A stretch of DNA of 64,000 nt from Marasmius tenuissimus (taxonomy: Eukaryota; Basidiomycota; Agaricomycetes; Agaricales; Marasmiaceae). Shown piece by piece: positions 13,408-25,334 of this stretch. A program made the position numbers and the translations under genes. The stretch spans positions 1 through 64,000 of the forward strand of contig JAQOTA010000053.1 in assembly GCA_029532415.1 (NCBI GenBank), given 5' to 3'. How positions within the stretch are numbered: position 1 is the stretch's first letter; every line of letters begins with the position of its first letter. The notes beneath the pieces are model-generated. The model was not told where the DNA came from, made no database searches, and saw only the letters and a list, made by a program, of their open reading frames with translations.

Positions 13408-14504
13408 ATATGTAGCAGTAAATCCCCATTTGAGCTGAGTCTCGGTTTTTTTGGTCTAGCTTGCGTTCGATGAAAAGATTCCAAAATTTTCTGTCTCTCT
13501 CGAATTCGAACTCGTGTACTGTGGAGAATAGAGATTCGAATACGCTGACGGCTTCAATACATATCGTCGTTACGAGATCTACCGCGCATTACTTCTTATT
13601 CAGGAATCGAAAATTCTGAGCATCACTTGGGCTGGGATTGCCCTACGGGGTACAAGGAAATGCAATTGGAATCGGGGCGGTTGCCTCCTTAATACAGACC
13701 GTTACAGTTCTCGTCACCTCGTATTCTTGACCCATGAATTCTTTGTTCATTACAGAACCCCCCTCCTCGCAAACAATCAAGTCTCTTTCTGATCCTATGA
13801 ACTCGGCAGCTACAAAATGCTTCAAAATCCGTAGAGGCTACGTGGTCGCCGCATTTCTTTGGGTTTTGCTCATATCAGCACCTAACGAACGCACTCAATG
13901 AGTTATCGAAATCGACCCTGACTTCAATTCAGCAACTCTTTACTCTCGTTTGAAGCGCGACGTCGTCAAGGGTTACATCATGTACGTACTCCCGAAATCT
14001 CAAAGCAGGTCTCCCGCATAACTCCGCTTTTTCAGCATCAAGAAATCCTGAATCCTCAGTTTAGGGGCTTGTCTCAACAACGTTATCATGAGCCCATTCA
14101 CTTGTACCCTCCCAGGAGGTCTGTTTTCTACCTTAGCCAACAGGCGCCATCGTATCAGATCTCAGTACCATTCTAACCGCGTATAGAAATAGGGGTACCA
14201 GCCTCCGACCTCCCCTCAGTGTATCACTACGGTGCACAATGATTTGCTAGTATCATCGTCCTGCTCTCCCAAGCAGAATCTACGGTCGAAAATTCGATCT
14301 CTTGTGAGTTCGAGGGTTCTGGTAGACGTTGAAGATGTATTATGACACGACAGCCCTTGAGAAAGAATCGAAGTTAGTTGGTTCGACTCCTAGACCGAAA
14401 AAGGGTGCAATGTGTACCGCTCGTGAAACAACCGTGATCATTATTCTGAAAATAGTGAGGGGAAGTATAAGTCATATACCTCGACTTTGTGAAGATGACG
14501 AAAC
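13408..14504. other. No gene assigned
   Basis: Short open frames only. One minus-strand frame at 13643-13825 (60 codons) has no motif. The stretch 14329-14504 may still belong to the 3' end of the membrane-protein gene on the minus strand. Confidence 0.35.
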
Positions 14505-15430
14505 CTACGGGAAAATGAACAACACACTAGTCCCAGATTTGTACGTTCCAACAATGACCGAAGCCACTATCCCTGAAAAAGATTCCCAACTTCAATTCGA
14601 TAGCATGGAAGAGAGATGCCGGAGCTCACCTGAAACTGCTATCGAAACATACAGTGCATCCCTATTCAAAACCGAGCTCAATGTTGGGGCTGACGACCAC
14701 GCCCACCCCTCTTTCATCGTCTTTGCCAGTGTTAGGACGCATATGATTATCTGAACGGATAGCTCCCCAAAGCTAAAATCCCATGAGTTCAGAAATGGAT
14801 AGCTCCAGCAATCATTGAGGCGGCGGAAGATCGACTCACACAAACAGAGCAACTCCCATTCCAGGATCTGTATCAAAAGGTTGGGTTGCCAGGCATATGG
14901 GATCAAAGTGGATATCCCGGTCGACAACCATGTTCTTATATCGAATAAGAAACCAAATCGTCGGGCCTATCCGGGCCAGAAACAGAGAAATGAGGAAAAG
15001 TCCCATGAGGAAGCTTCGACGGTATAGCGCGTATACTGTGCAATGAGAAGGTTTTACAGCAAGGGAGGGAGTTGACGAAGAAATGGAGACAAACCTCGGA
15101 GCATAAGTATTGCATGTAACAGCGTGAGCACGACCATGCACACGACTGCCTTAAAGATAGAATAAGCGTGGCAGACGTGAGGTGGCACCGCGGAGTATTT
15201 GTGTTTCCAGATCGACGATATTACGATATCGGCCCTTATGTCGCAAATAGGCAAAGGAAGAGAGTGATTAAAATCCAATGAGTACTTCCTGAGGTCAAAC
15301 AAACGAGGAATCCGGTACTCACAACTGGAAGACAACCGTGCAATATTTGCACAACCCGTACAGAACCGTGGCCTTGTTCAGCTCGAGTGGTGGGCTACCA
15401 TCAACCGTCAACGTAGTACGCAGCATGAGA
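14505..15430 (-). CDS. DUF6533-like multi-pass membrane protein (start uncertain)
   Basis: Minus-strand exons give successive hydrophobic segments in the order seen in the DUF6533-type basidiomycete membrane proteins. First comes a segment ending LYGLCKYCTVVFQL (about 15325). Then VVCMVVLTLLHAILMLR spliced to VYALYRRSFLMGLFLISLFL (about 15130-15040). Next is FGELSVQIIICVLTLAKTMK with the following RDALYVSIAVSG (about 14780-14650), then IVASVIVGTYKSGTSVLFIFP ending at TAG 14505. Donors and acceptors are canonical (for example GTTTGT...TGCACAG). The usual N-terminal DYLLTF-type motif was not found, so the start is open and the 5' part could be damaged. A further intron at the last codons, extending the gene to about 14330, is possible. 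Function unknown. Confidence 0.5.
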
Positions 15431-16873
15431 CGAGGTTCATGTCATAAGCTATCAGCCTCAAGGTGATGAAGGAGCCCACTGATTTACTTGAAAACCGTGG
15501 CCTTCTCGTCGCCCCGACACCAATACATATCGCCGCTCGTCAAGCCCAATCCGAGGCCTCCATGTTTAATTTTCGGTCCCCTCGTAAGTCAGTAAGTCCA
15601 AAGCTTGTAAAGGAAGGATCAATAAACCCACAAGAAGCTGCCAATTGCGCGTTCATCGCACCCGCTGAATGTTTGAGGTGGGCGTCCGTGAGGGAAACGT
15701 GAAAGGAAGTGATGATGAGGCGAACGTCGTCGAATAATTTATAATATCCAGTTCTGAACTCTATCGATGCAGCCCTGAGTGAGATTACACATCTATCGAC
15801 AATTCATTCGGGAGCGGAACGAGTCTCTAAGATATGTGCGTTCTAGCGAAGCATGTCCCACTCTCAGTTTGAGAGCGAGGATACACAGCTTTGACACCCT
15901 TCATCTACTACTCAAACGCGGCTAGACGCTAAGCCGAAGATGCTCCGGAGAAAATATCTCGTCAAACAAGGCGCAAGTGGTCCCTGGCGTTTCAGAATAA
16001 TCAGTAATCACTAAAGATTCCGAGGGTACGGTAACTAAAAAAAAAGATCGTGAGAACGTCAAATCCTTTGTAATGCCCTACAGGTGGCAGCGAGCAGCTC
16101 ATGGTCCGTCCAATGGAGGGCGAGGGGGGAAGGCAGAGGATTTAGCAGCTCGATATGCAGATACCGGTGGCGGCGTGAAAACCTAAAAACTAACATCCTC
16201 GCTGCGTTCTACAGCCTTGGAGCCTGCTCGAATGTTCATGAATCATCATCGACAGAGATGGATGGAATCTTCCTTTCGTTGCCCTGTTAGACATCTTGCT
16301 GCATCAACGGAATATTTCGGCACATTCCTGCGATATGAGGTCGTAACGGGATTGAGGAGCTCAATTACAAAGGGTCAGCCAAATTCTCAATATGTCTTCT
16401 TTCCCATAAGCGTAACAGCTCTGTTCAGTGGGAAGAGCCGCGACTGGAAGGACGGTGAAATCATAATATGCTGAGGAAGAGATCAATTGTGCTCTACAAA
16501 TTCGGAGGACAACTCATTCTGCGGAGTCAGAATCATGACAAACAACCGTAAGTCGGTTCCAGTGGTGAAAGACATTTATACGTCCCATTCAACCAGACCT
16601 TTGGCATACAGTGATCAACAGAGTGCGACTTTCAGTATCAGCCAATCAAGCGCCGTCGTCCCGGAATCAGACACGGTCCCGAGTAGGTATCACGTTGCAT
16701 TGAACCTGTCATTCGCAATGCCTAATGGTATAATTTGACGGTCACTGTCTCTCAGCTGGGTCTCGAACTATTACTCGAAGTTCAAACAGACAGCGAACAA
16801 TCACGACCACCAGCAATGATTCTTCCTGGCCCAATTGGGCGTACGACACCCCAGCAGTAAACCTTTAACGAGC
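15431..16873. other. No gene assigned
   Basis: Only short open frames without motifs; a run of nine A residues lies near 16040. The region leads up to the tRNA-Pro gene. Confidence 0.35.
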
Positions 16874-16975
16874 GGGTCCATGGTCTAGTGGTACGATTCT
16901 CCCTTCGGGTGGCATCCCGCGGCTTCGGCGCTGCAAGAATGGGAGAGGTCCTGGGTTCGATCCCCGGTGGACCCC
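16874..16975 (+). tRNA. tRNA-Pro(CGG) with intron
   Basis: The acceptor stem GGGTCCA pairs with TGGACCC, followed by discriminator C. The T arm reads GGTCCTGGGTTCGATCCCCGG with the TTCGATC loop. The anticodon stem CTCCC/GGGAG encloses TTCGGG, giving anticodon CGG. An intron of about 30 nt follows base 37. The body is identical in sequence to the second copy at 22341, but the introns differ. Confidence 0.93.
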
Positions 16976-17145
16976 AATCAGTTTTTCGCGAATATTTAGC
17001 CTGCTTCAATTCTGCGTTGGCATTACACAGACAGGCTAGGTTCACAGTCGAGATTATTTCATAAGTATAGGTGCTCTCCCCATGAGTCAGTCCTGCACAG
17101 TGCCGTGAGCATTAATACTGCGGTCGTGAGTCTACCGGCCATCGT

Positions 17146-18303
17146 CTACACATTGTAATTTGTACTCGTAGGCGTAGAGGATTCAAACCAGTCACTCGTA
17201 CTTATTGAGATTGGGATGGAAGTTCTCATTGATTCCAACCTTAGGCCTCCAGTCTCTGAACTCGTATCCGTGCCCCAGCGTCGCCGGTCTTGTGCTACAT
17301 CTTTCAATGTGATATTTAAATAACTTCCTTTATCTTTGTGTTTGAAAGCCTGCTTTTCCTTTAAGTTGCCCGAACCAATTGGATAGCCATTACTGTTAGT
17401 GTATCGTGTGTTTCGTGCGATGATGTTTGGCTGATTAGAAACCGGAAGCCCCTGTGCCTGGCGTCGACGATAACGTATGACTAAGAAGCCAAGGACTAAG
17501 AATAAAACCAAGGAAATGATGCCGGCGGTTACGCCTCCTAGTATCGTGGCTTTGTCTGTGTTACCGTCCTTCGGGGCTGAACCGGTTTGTGTAGGCTCAA
17601 TCCCGGTCGGACTCGCTGCGGAGCTGACATAAAGAGAAACAGATGGTGGAAGAACGAAGTGAGGCGTATACGTATCAGTAGGTTTTCTGAATCTCGGTTC
17701 AATAAACATATCACTCACGTTATTGGTGGCTGAGTAGTGCCAGTGGTTGAATCGGAGACCGTGGTACCTGGAGTAGTTCTTGGATTGACCTCAAAGATTC
17801 TTGGCGATATGGGTGTGATTGGTTCTCTGTAATCAATATGATGATAGAGAAATTGTAAGTCAACTCTCGCAGATCTGGAAACAGTATATCTTACCTTTCG
17901 TCCTTGTCCTCGTCTGTATTTATTGCCACTAATTCAAGACGACTAGTCGATTGAATGAGAAAAATCCAAACTCTCGACACTTGTTATGGGACGCTTACCC
18001 TGTCAAAGTCGGGGTGTAGATGAGGGATCCACTGTCACCTTCATCGCCTATTGTGATCGTGAGGGTTTCTTTGGCATCCGGCTCCGATTTCTCTGGCATA
18101 AGCTGTGTAGGTACCAGATTGTCGCCTCGGTTCTTATCATCGCTCCCGTCCTTATCCCCGCCCCACGTCCACCAGATCGTAGCCGCTTGTGAAACGGTAA
18201 AGGCCTCAGGCCATGGTCCCTCAATTTGAAATCTGTGTGCTTCGACGAGAGAGACAATAATGCCCTGAATATAGACGAGTGACTGGTGGCTAGAGAGTTT
18301 CAT
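17146..18303 (-). CDS. Kre9/KNH-like single-pass membrane protein (copy A)
   Basis: Exon 1 starts at 18303 with a signal peptide-like N-terminus (MKLSSHQSLVYIQGIIVSLV). It continues into a domain resembling the Kre9/Knh1 N-terminal fold of fungal wall proteins (PEAFTVSQAATIWWTW). Canonical introns then join an acidic linker (VAINTDEDKDER), a Ser/Thr/Pro-rich ectodomain, and a final exon with a transmembrane helix (AGIISLVLFLVLGFLVI) followed by the stop-transfer RYRRRQAQ. A cytoplasmic tail of about 110 residues ends at TAG 17146. The layout is type I, plasma membrane or wall associated. Intron 1 uses GTAAGC...GACTAG, which keeps the frame. It is a paralogue of copy C at 20775. The tRNA-Pro gene lies 170 bp past its 3' end. 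Function unknown. Confidence 0.7.
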
Positions 18304-18681
18304 CTGTTTAGGTTGTAGTAGTGGGTTGTTGGGGGAGTTCTTGGTGTGGATAGAGCGAACCTGATGCAGAACGAAGATATTAAAGCAATAGACTGTTTGT
18401 AGCGGGAGGATTCACCTCATTTCGAGATCAAAACATAATCTACAAATGAGGCATAGCTTCATTCATAACAACCCCCATTCGCAGCTTCCCGGTTTATGCC
18501 ATCTGATATGGTATGCATCGTATTATGGATGTCCAGACATTGTGATGAAGTGCTTAGGTGATGAACGTTTCCCAGTTACAGGGTGAGCCAGGAGCGCAAA
18601 TATTCCCCATGATGTGGTGAAAGAACCATGGCACTGGCTACAGGTTCATGTTGTGCGATGCTGATATTAGCAAACATATGA

Positions 18682-18803
18682 TGGACAGCTTGCGCAACAC
18701 GGCCGAGGCCATGGCTCAAGAATAGGGGTCTTCCTCGAGCTCCTCCCCGGCTTGTGGGCGCGACGTCATTTCACAGCCATGGCCATGTTGCGCAAGGTGT
18801 CTA
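18682..18803. mobile_element. Small inverted-repeat element (MITE candidate)
   Basis: About 122 bp bounded by TRGACASCTTGCGCAACAYGGCC in inverted orientation (23 bp, three differences). It has no coding capacity. Target duplication is not clear. It lies upstream of copy A in an otherwise empty stretch (18304-19400). Confidence 0.5.
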
Positions 18804-19404
18804 ATTCAGCATAACTATACCTTTGGGCATCGATCAAAGCTGAGTGCTGAATGTGAACGGATGTGCAATTGAAGAAAACCCTGCATCCCTGAAAGCAACA
18901 CCCAGAGGTAGACTGAGGAACCTCTTAATCTGCTACACTTGGATTGTCAGGTGAGATGGTTCTTTAGCCTCGTGTTAGTTTGGCTATACATCACCGTCAG
19001 TTGATGGTTTGTTGATAATTATACCATAATTGAGCCAGCTACAATAACAGAGCTCACATTCAGTGTACGACAGAGACATCGGTGCTTCGTAGTATAGTAG
19101 TTTTGCCTAGCCAGGCGGTAAACCACACAACCACGAATTCTTTCGTTAAATCTAAAGTTGCATACAGATTCATGATCAATATTTCGATTCTTCCTTCGAA
19201 TAAGTGCCAACTCAAGATTCAATATAGTGCAACAGGGAGAGACTACTAAGTATACCAAGATTAGTTTCTCGAATTTAGCTCTTCAGTCCCGTGGTAGTGG
19301 CCCGGCTGTTATATTAGATTTGATAGCTGGTAATGATATGCAAGAGTCGGCTACAACATCAGGGTCCAAACCCAGTACATTTCGGATGTCAGGAATCTGT
19401 GGAG

Positions 19405-20000
19405 ACTAATGTGGTCCTACCAGTGAAGCATAATCCGGCGGCGCTGCTCTCTCCATATCATTTCCCTCCGACGTTTCTAGTTTCCGCGCCACACTGCTCG
19501 ACTACACCTGAATCTTAGCCTGTAGCCGCTCTGGCATGCCCAGGCTAGAATATTGAAGAGCTGCCGGCTGACTTTTGCGAGAATGTAGGACGGTGGGGTA
19601 GAATCAACTCGATAAGGAAGCGGCGTGACCACCGTCCCTTTTGGCTTCCTTGTACGATCATCTTGAGATTAATAGCAGTTACAAGTTAATCAAGGCTAAA
19701 TGCGACTTACTCCGTTTCGAGGTTCGTGTCTTGCGTCTGCGAAATCGCAGGGGCGGCGCACGATGCAGTAGGAAAGACATTCACCTGGTTTTCTGTTAAT
19801 GTCGAACGAGGGGGCTTTCTCGCCGTGGCGCTCGAGGATAAGATCCTTTGGAAAGAAGATACATATTGTTTCGGAGGTGGCCGAGTAGTGACAGCAGGCC
19901 AAGACATCAAGCCGTCTCTGGAAACAAGATTGTTCCTTATAGATATATTTCGGAGCTACCGTCTCGGGTCATCCAAGTCTGGACCCTAAGTACTCGAAAT
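19405..20000 (-). pseudogene. Decayed copy of the single-pass membrane protein family (copy B)
   Basis: Minus-strand pieces align with the cytoplasmic tail of copy C: VVTPLPY then STPPSY, and further on VARKLETSEG and ERAAPPDYAS, matching RRLETLEAEG and RSAPPDYVSR in copy C. A stop and a frame change separate the pieces, and no transmembrane exon was found. The Thr/Pro-rich frame at 19707-19910 may be the ectodomain remnant. Confidence 0.55.
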
Positions 20001-20162
20001 TCAAATTAATTGCGGACTCATGGACAGACTGGAAAATGAGTCGGTAGGAGGAGGATTTCTTGGTTACAAACTGAGACTGGAGCGCATAAACATGATCGTT
20101 ATCTCCATAAACGTGGTGGTGTTGACATGTAATCGACTTTTAAGTTCGATTAGTCGGCGATG

Positions 20163-20483
20163 GTCGGGCGATTTCCATTATCGTTAGCCTTCTCACGGCC
20201 CTGATGACCGTGGGGACCGTGGGGAAAGACTGTTGGCATACGAGACTGCTCGGTGCGACGATCCCAACTCTTGTAACATTCCTGGCATTGATCTACGTCC
20301 ATCAGGCGACGTTACGTTGGATAGAAACCGTCGTGCTCGAAAATGAGGAACTATGCGTTAGCAAAGACCCGTAGTCTGGCGTGGAACTTGAGGCAACGAC
20401 TACGCCGACTACGATTGAGGAGCGGCGATCACGCCTCGCCTCGCTGCTCGTACTCGTTTCTGCGCACACCGCCGGAGATTGAT
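20163..20483 (+). pseudogene. Remnant of a membrane protein with two hydrophobic segments
   Basis: One plus-strand frame reads AISIIVSLLTALMTVGTVG, then LLGATIPTLVTFLALIYVHQ and a charged tail (WIETVVLENEELCVSKDP). It meets TAG at about 20373 and continues in the same frame with a plausible helix (TIEERRSRLASLLVLVSAH) to TGA. There is no ATG at the start. This looks like an inactivated membrane protein of unknown family, possibly unrelated to its neighbours. Confidence 0.35.
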
Positions 20484-20774
20484 TTCTATAAACTGATTTC
20501 TATGGCTCTCCGCACCGATACTGTCAAAAGGTGATATCTCCCAATACCGATCACGATCTCCGAAGAAAGCAAAGTTCTGGAAACATCAATAAGTCCCTGG
20601 GATACAGTTTTCGAATCTCTCTTCGAATGACAGGTGCATCTGAGTATTACTCGCGATCGGGAGAGGACCTTTGTTCCGACTCGACTGGTCTCGCGTATGA
20701 AAAACCAGCGTGGAATCTCATCACTCTAGGACGTTTGCAACTAAAATCCGAACTATCTTTGAGCCGAACTACTA

Positions 20775-21853
20775 TCAATACGCCCGAGAAACATAATCAG
20801 GCGGTGCTGATCTCTCACCCTCCGCTTCTAACGTTTCCAGTCGTCGCATCATGTTGGCCAATTGTGCCTGTACGTGAGCTGGTAGCTCGGTTATTACCGA
20901 GATGGAGTTTGGCAACTGCATACGTCGCTGATCTTGGTCCGCTGGTCGAGTTTTATAGGTGGTGGACCGGGATATTGCAGGTGGGGTGGATTGATAGGGC
21001 AACGGTGTGATCACAAGTTCTGGTAGCTCGTCTGCGCCTGTAATTATTAGAATCTGTTGAATTGTAGTGAAATGGGACCCACCTCTCTTGAAGATCCGTA
21101 CGTTATGTTTTCGGAGACGTAGGGATAAAAATATCAAAGCAGGTACTAGACCAAAAAGAAATACAATTGCCCCGACAACGCTCCCAGCGATGGCCCCCGT
21201 TGAGGTTCTTCGTGACGTCAAAGGTGACGAGGTTGGGACGAAATTCGGTGGGGCGGTCATACTGACAAAAGAGCTGCGAAATCGGGATACAAACGGGAGT
21301 AGGTTGCGCTGATGCTAAGAGGTAGAGACCCATATACAACTTACGTGGTCACACTTGGCAGGGAAACTGTGAAGTCAATGTGTGGGTGGGGTGTGACTGT
21401 CTCCCTGTGTAAGGATGGTGATTTTGTGGTTATCAGTAAGCTTCTTCGCTCTGGGGAGCATGAGCCCTACGTGTCATCGCGGAATGTTTCGATAGCTAAT
21501 ATCTCGAAATGACTTGTATGTAAGTTGACCAAGGTTGAGTAAGTTTCTCTCAATTTTTCATAGGACACTCACCCAGGTAAGGGCGGGGTAAGAGTGAAAT
21601 GACCATCCACTTGGTCGAATTTTATACTTGCAAGTGGTATTTCGACTCTGACACCCGAGGTCTGTGGGACTTGAAACAGCCTGAGCTCGATATTTTCATA
21701 ATCATCCCATTGCGTCCATTGTAGGGTGGTCGGTTGTGAAACAGTCAGGGCTTCTCCGGACGGTATTCCGACGATTCGAAGCCCGGTCACTCTGAGAGTG
21801 ATAAGAATTCCCTGAAGGAAAACGGTGAGTAGCCAATGGTTACAGAGATTCAT
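20775..21853 (-). CDS. Kre9/KNH-like single-pass membrane protein (copy C)
   Basis: Exon 1 (21853 to about 21569) has a signal-peptide region (LLTVFLQGILITL) and the domain signature PSGEALTVSQPTTLQWTQW, shared with copy A (EAFTVSQAATIWWTW). A short ectodomain exon rich in Thr/Ser (about 21430-21345) follows. Next comes the membrane exon with GAIAGSVVGAIVFLFGLVPA and stop-transfer RLRKHNVRIFKRGG, then a tail exon ending QLANMMRRLETLEAEG and PPDYVSRAY. Introns are canonical. The upstream region resembles that of copy A (TAGTAGTG, GTTGT, GGGG motifs). The tail contains a short coiled-coil-like heptad (LANMMRRLETLEA) also found in copies B, D and E. Probably a cell-surface or wall-sensing protein; substrate unknown. 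Confidence 0.7.
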
Positions 21854-22340
21854 TTGTTATGTGATCCAGTAGTGCGTTGTCGGGGGTGTTCAACAAGTTG
21901 TTGGGGTGAGGCCGAGATGCATAATGAACATATTCAAGCTGAAGGTAATAAGGTGGGGTGGTAGCGTGGGCCGAGTCGCCTCATCTCATCTTGAGACCAA
22001 GATTCATCCAACATTGATATGTGGCACTTTGCCACTACTATCTCGCATCCTCAAACACACCTGTGGATTTTGATTAGAATTCAGCACCGTGCACAGGCGC
22101 GGGGGAGCACAGACGGAAGCGTTCGTGGTATCCAGAGTGAGGTGAGAACGCAGGAACCTTTCGCTATTTTTGGGGGTGCCGTGGAGGTAATTGCAACCGG
22201 CATTGAGGCAGGATGGTCGGTCCACCTGCGTTGTCATCGTCTCTCCATACGCGACTCTGATGATGGTAGGCAAAGATGCCCTTCACACTGAGTTCCGCAA
22301 CGCTCAGTCCTTCGTGGATGGCCGGGGCATTCAATCTAAT

Positions 22341-22440
22341 GGGTCCATGGTCTAGTGGTACGATTCTCCCTTCGGGCAACGCCCGCAGCGTGACGCTGTG
22401 AAATTGGGAGAGGTCCTGGGTTCGATCCCCGGTGGACCCC
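22341..22440 (+). tRNA. tRNA-Pro(CGG) with a different intron
   Basis: Exon parts match the copy at 16874: GGGTCCA acceptor stem, CTCCC/GGGAG anticodon stem, TTCGGG containing anticodon CGG, and the same T arm. The intron (about 28 nt, CAACGCCC...GTGAAAT) does not match the intron of the first copy in sequence. It lies about 490 bp upstream of copy C. Confidence 0.93.
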
Positions 22441-24145
22441 ATCTAAACGTTTTGATCTTGCTTACCCGGATCCCGGCTTACCACGTTCACCGCCTGAGCC
22501 TGAGCCGAGGTTGCCTTTTGACCGTCGTCATCACCCCGAACAGCATCTGTGTTCTTATCTGGGCGCATCCTTTAGTTACTATCAATCTCCATGGCCTCGT
22601 TGTCTTGACAAACCGGCGACTTTATTTTGCTCTCTGTTGGATAAGAAGAAAACCCTCTCAATCTGACCTGATTGATAGACATACATCCATTTCAATGGCA
22701 GGGAAGAATCGCAGCGAGCTCAATCACGAATTCAGCGCCATCATTGAAGGTCGAAGGCCGATGTACAGCCAAGATGGACTAAACTGGATTGCATCAAGAC
22801 GCGGTCTGGCAGGTGCCTTTTTCGTTGTCAAAATTTTCTTATGCTTACTACCTGCTTCGTCTAGCAGCAAGGCGCCAGCGATAAAGAGAGGGAAAAACGC
22901 ACTACGCTCATAGAGTTCTAAGATGGCAGTGCCTCAGTGGCCTGTTGTGCTTTGTGGGATCCATCACTCACGCTTTCCTGTGCAGACTCGATATTGCTAT
23001 TTATTCCGCGAGGGACGGCTGTGTGGAGCAGACGAGTTGAAGATGAGAACGATAGTGAATAATGACACAAGGAAGAGATAAGGGTACAGCGTATGTGGCC
23101 CATCGCGTCCAACCGAGGTGCGTTCCTAATCATCTATGATATTCCCTTTCGTTCCAACCTCGACCGTTCTGTCAGTGATCGGAAGTGTAATAACGCCGAG
23201 AAAAATCTCATCAGAGGGCGTAGAGGAAGCTCCGAGTGTCAAGGTAGAACCGTCAGTTCAATCAAAGTCTGCAAACCAGGACAAGCCATGCACTTCTTTT
23301 CTTCGATGTCGTTGCATGGGGTCGCGTCGATTACCACCTTCATCGAGATGGGTGGAGAACTTCATTGTCAGGGATCCCTATCGACGAAAAAAAGAGAGGT
23401 CATGGAAGACCTGGTAAACGGAAATCACGACCCCTCCCTTCCTCGACTGTATTCTAGGTTTGTTACGTGCTAAAAGCTCTTAGCATGCGTTATATCGACT
23501 CTGCGTTTCAGAACCTTGGAAGTATGAGATAATGGCCACCCGCGGCACGTCTGATCGGAGGGTTTACAGGGGAGTGGCGCAGAGCCACTGGTACTGAAGG
23601 CTAGATTTGCTATGGTGGGGAGGTACGTCAGTTTGAACTTCTCGTCGTTTCTATCATGATTTTGCCTTTCTCCCGATGATGAGACGAACACATGGCTCAC
23701 CTAAGAACACGAAAAGGCCCGATTGAACATCATCACTACTAGATTCTAGGATCGCTACTACGAATCGTCCAACGGAAGAGCAGTTACGACGCACTAGCCT
23801 TACCCCCGCAAATTCCTCCAAGCTCTCTCACCTCGCCTTCTCTTTACCGATCGAAAGAAGACGGCAATACACAATCCTTCAACCGAGGTCGGTGTTCGAG
23901 AATCAGGGAGAAGACAGGCAAACTTTGTCTTTTCTAATTACCCCAGGTGACGACGCCCGTTGAGACGAAGAGATAGTTGGTTAGTATTCCAGTGAGGGAA
24001 TTGCTTCTTGCTCATGCTGCGTTGTACGTGCTGATTTATGTTCGGCGATAGTAAACACGACTCAAGCCACTATTCAGGACTTTCTATTTTTTTTCAGACC
24101 AAGAGCCGATCCGATTGTAAATCGATGTGATGACGTATCAGTGTC
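22441..24145. other. No gene assigned
   Basis: Open frames on both strands up to 126 codons, none with a recognisable domain, signal peptide or consistent splice pattern. A seven-T tract precedes the tRNA-Thr gene at 24146. Confidence 0.35.
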
Positions 24146-24239
24146 GCCGGTTTAGCTTAGTGGTAGAGCGTTGCACTTGTACTCATGTATCGGATTTGGT
24201 ACAATGCAAAGGTCGGTTGTTCAATCCAGCCAACCGGCA
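24146..24239 (+). tRNA. tRNA-Thr(TGT) with intron
   Basis: The acceptor stem GCCGGTT pairs with AACCGGC, followed by discriminator A. The D arm is TAGCTTAGTGGTAGAGC. The anticodon stem TTGCA/TGCAA encloses CTTGTA, anticodon TGT, followed by an intron of about 22 nt. The T arm is GGTCGGTTGTTCAATCCAGCC. Confidence 0.88.
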
Positions 24240-25334
24240 GTTACACTTGCGATCCACAGGATGTCACAATTTTATTACTTCTCGAACTTCGGTCGGTATA
24301 AGACATCGAAGAAGAGCCTCTGGAGGGTCCTCCGTATCAACAATATTTTTGGGGACTCATAATGGTAGACAGCAATATGAAGACACGCTCAGATTGAGGT
24401 AAGTCCCCGCATCTTTTGCGGCTCGCTCAATCTTGGTAAGGGATCTTACGAGGCCGGTCAGGTATAATCTTACTGAACTGTCTAATCCTGAGGCTTACCA
24501 TTTCGCAGCATATGCTGTGCTAACGGAAAGTGATGTTGGATCGCTCGTTCTCTGCCGGCTACTGACTACATTTCCCTACTTAAAGGGCTTGAGAATCGGA
24601 GGGACCAGTCGAGTCCACACAGACTCGTCTGAAATTTTGTTTCTGATATGACGTTCGAGGTGCTTTTTCGAAGCGAACGGACTAGTCTTTCGCGTCGTCT
24701 CTCCTGTCAACCCCAGAAAGTACCTAGTCTCATGTCAAGATGGCATTGTCTTTGCGTGCAGTATGACTTCGAAATGTCACAATCTGCATGTCAGCTATGT
24801 TCCAGAAGATCTCGTCTTCGCGGTATCATTATTAGGCACAATCAAAGGGGCCGATCCCGAGGAGCTCTACGTCGTTGCCTGAGCACCAACTTCAAGTTGA
24901 GCCTTCTTATGACTTGAATGACCTCGTTTCACTCGGAGGTTTAGTCCCGTTCGATAGCAGCCGCGTTCTATGAGCCAGAACTCGTACGAAGAGCTCCAGA
25001 AACTGGCATAGTACCGAGTTGACTGTTGCTCTTTTTCTGCGTACCACCTCTGAGTCATTTTGATGGATCGTCGCGTGGTATTACGCTGAATCCACACTTG
25101 CCAGACCGGTGTGTCTGAAGCCGACTGTTATCATTCTGTCAACAGTATCACTGAGTCCTTTGTGTGAGTCATGAATAAAACAATATGATAGCTAAAAATT
25201 CGCTGAGAGGTAGCATGAAGCTGTTCATTGTAGATTGTAACATTGCGCCTGGTAGAAACTGCCTATTAGTATATCGTCTCTACCACTCGAGTCCAAGTCA
25301 AACATTGTCCACAACAGCCAAAGATAGCCAGATA
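24240..25334. other. No intact gene; possible leucine-rich remnant
   Basis: A plus-strand frame at 24433-24651 (LTESDVGSLVLCRLLTTFPYL, then LRIGG) resembles the leucine-rich part of an F-box protein, but no F-box or flanking exons were found. The rest shows nothing. Confidence 0.25.

Noticed and set aside
20531..21010. 159-codon plus-strand frame
   Set aside because: Its 3' half is antisense to the tail exon of copy C, and the rest has no motif.
22398..22913. 171-codon plus-strand frame
   Set aside because: It begins inside the tRNA-Pro gene and shows no motif or conserved composition.
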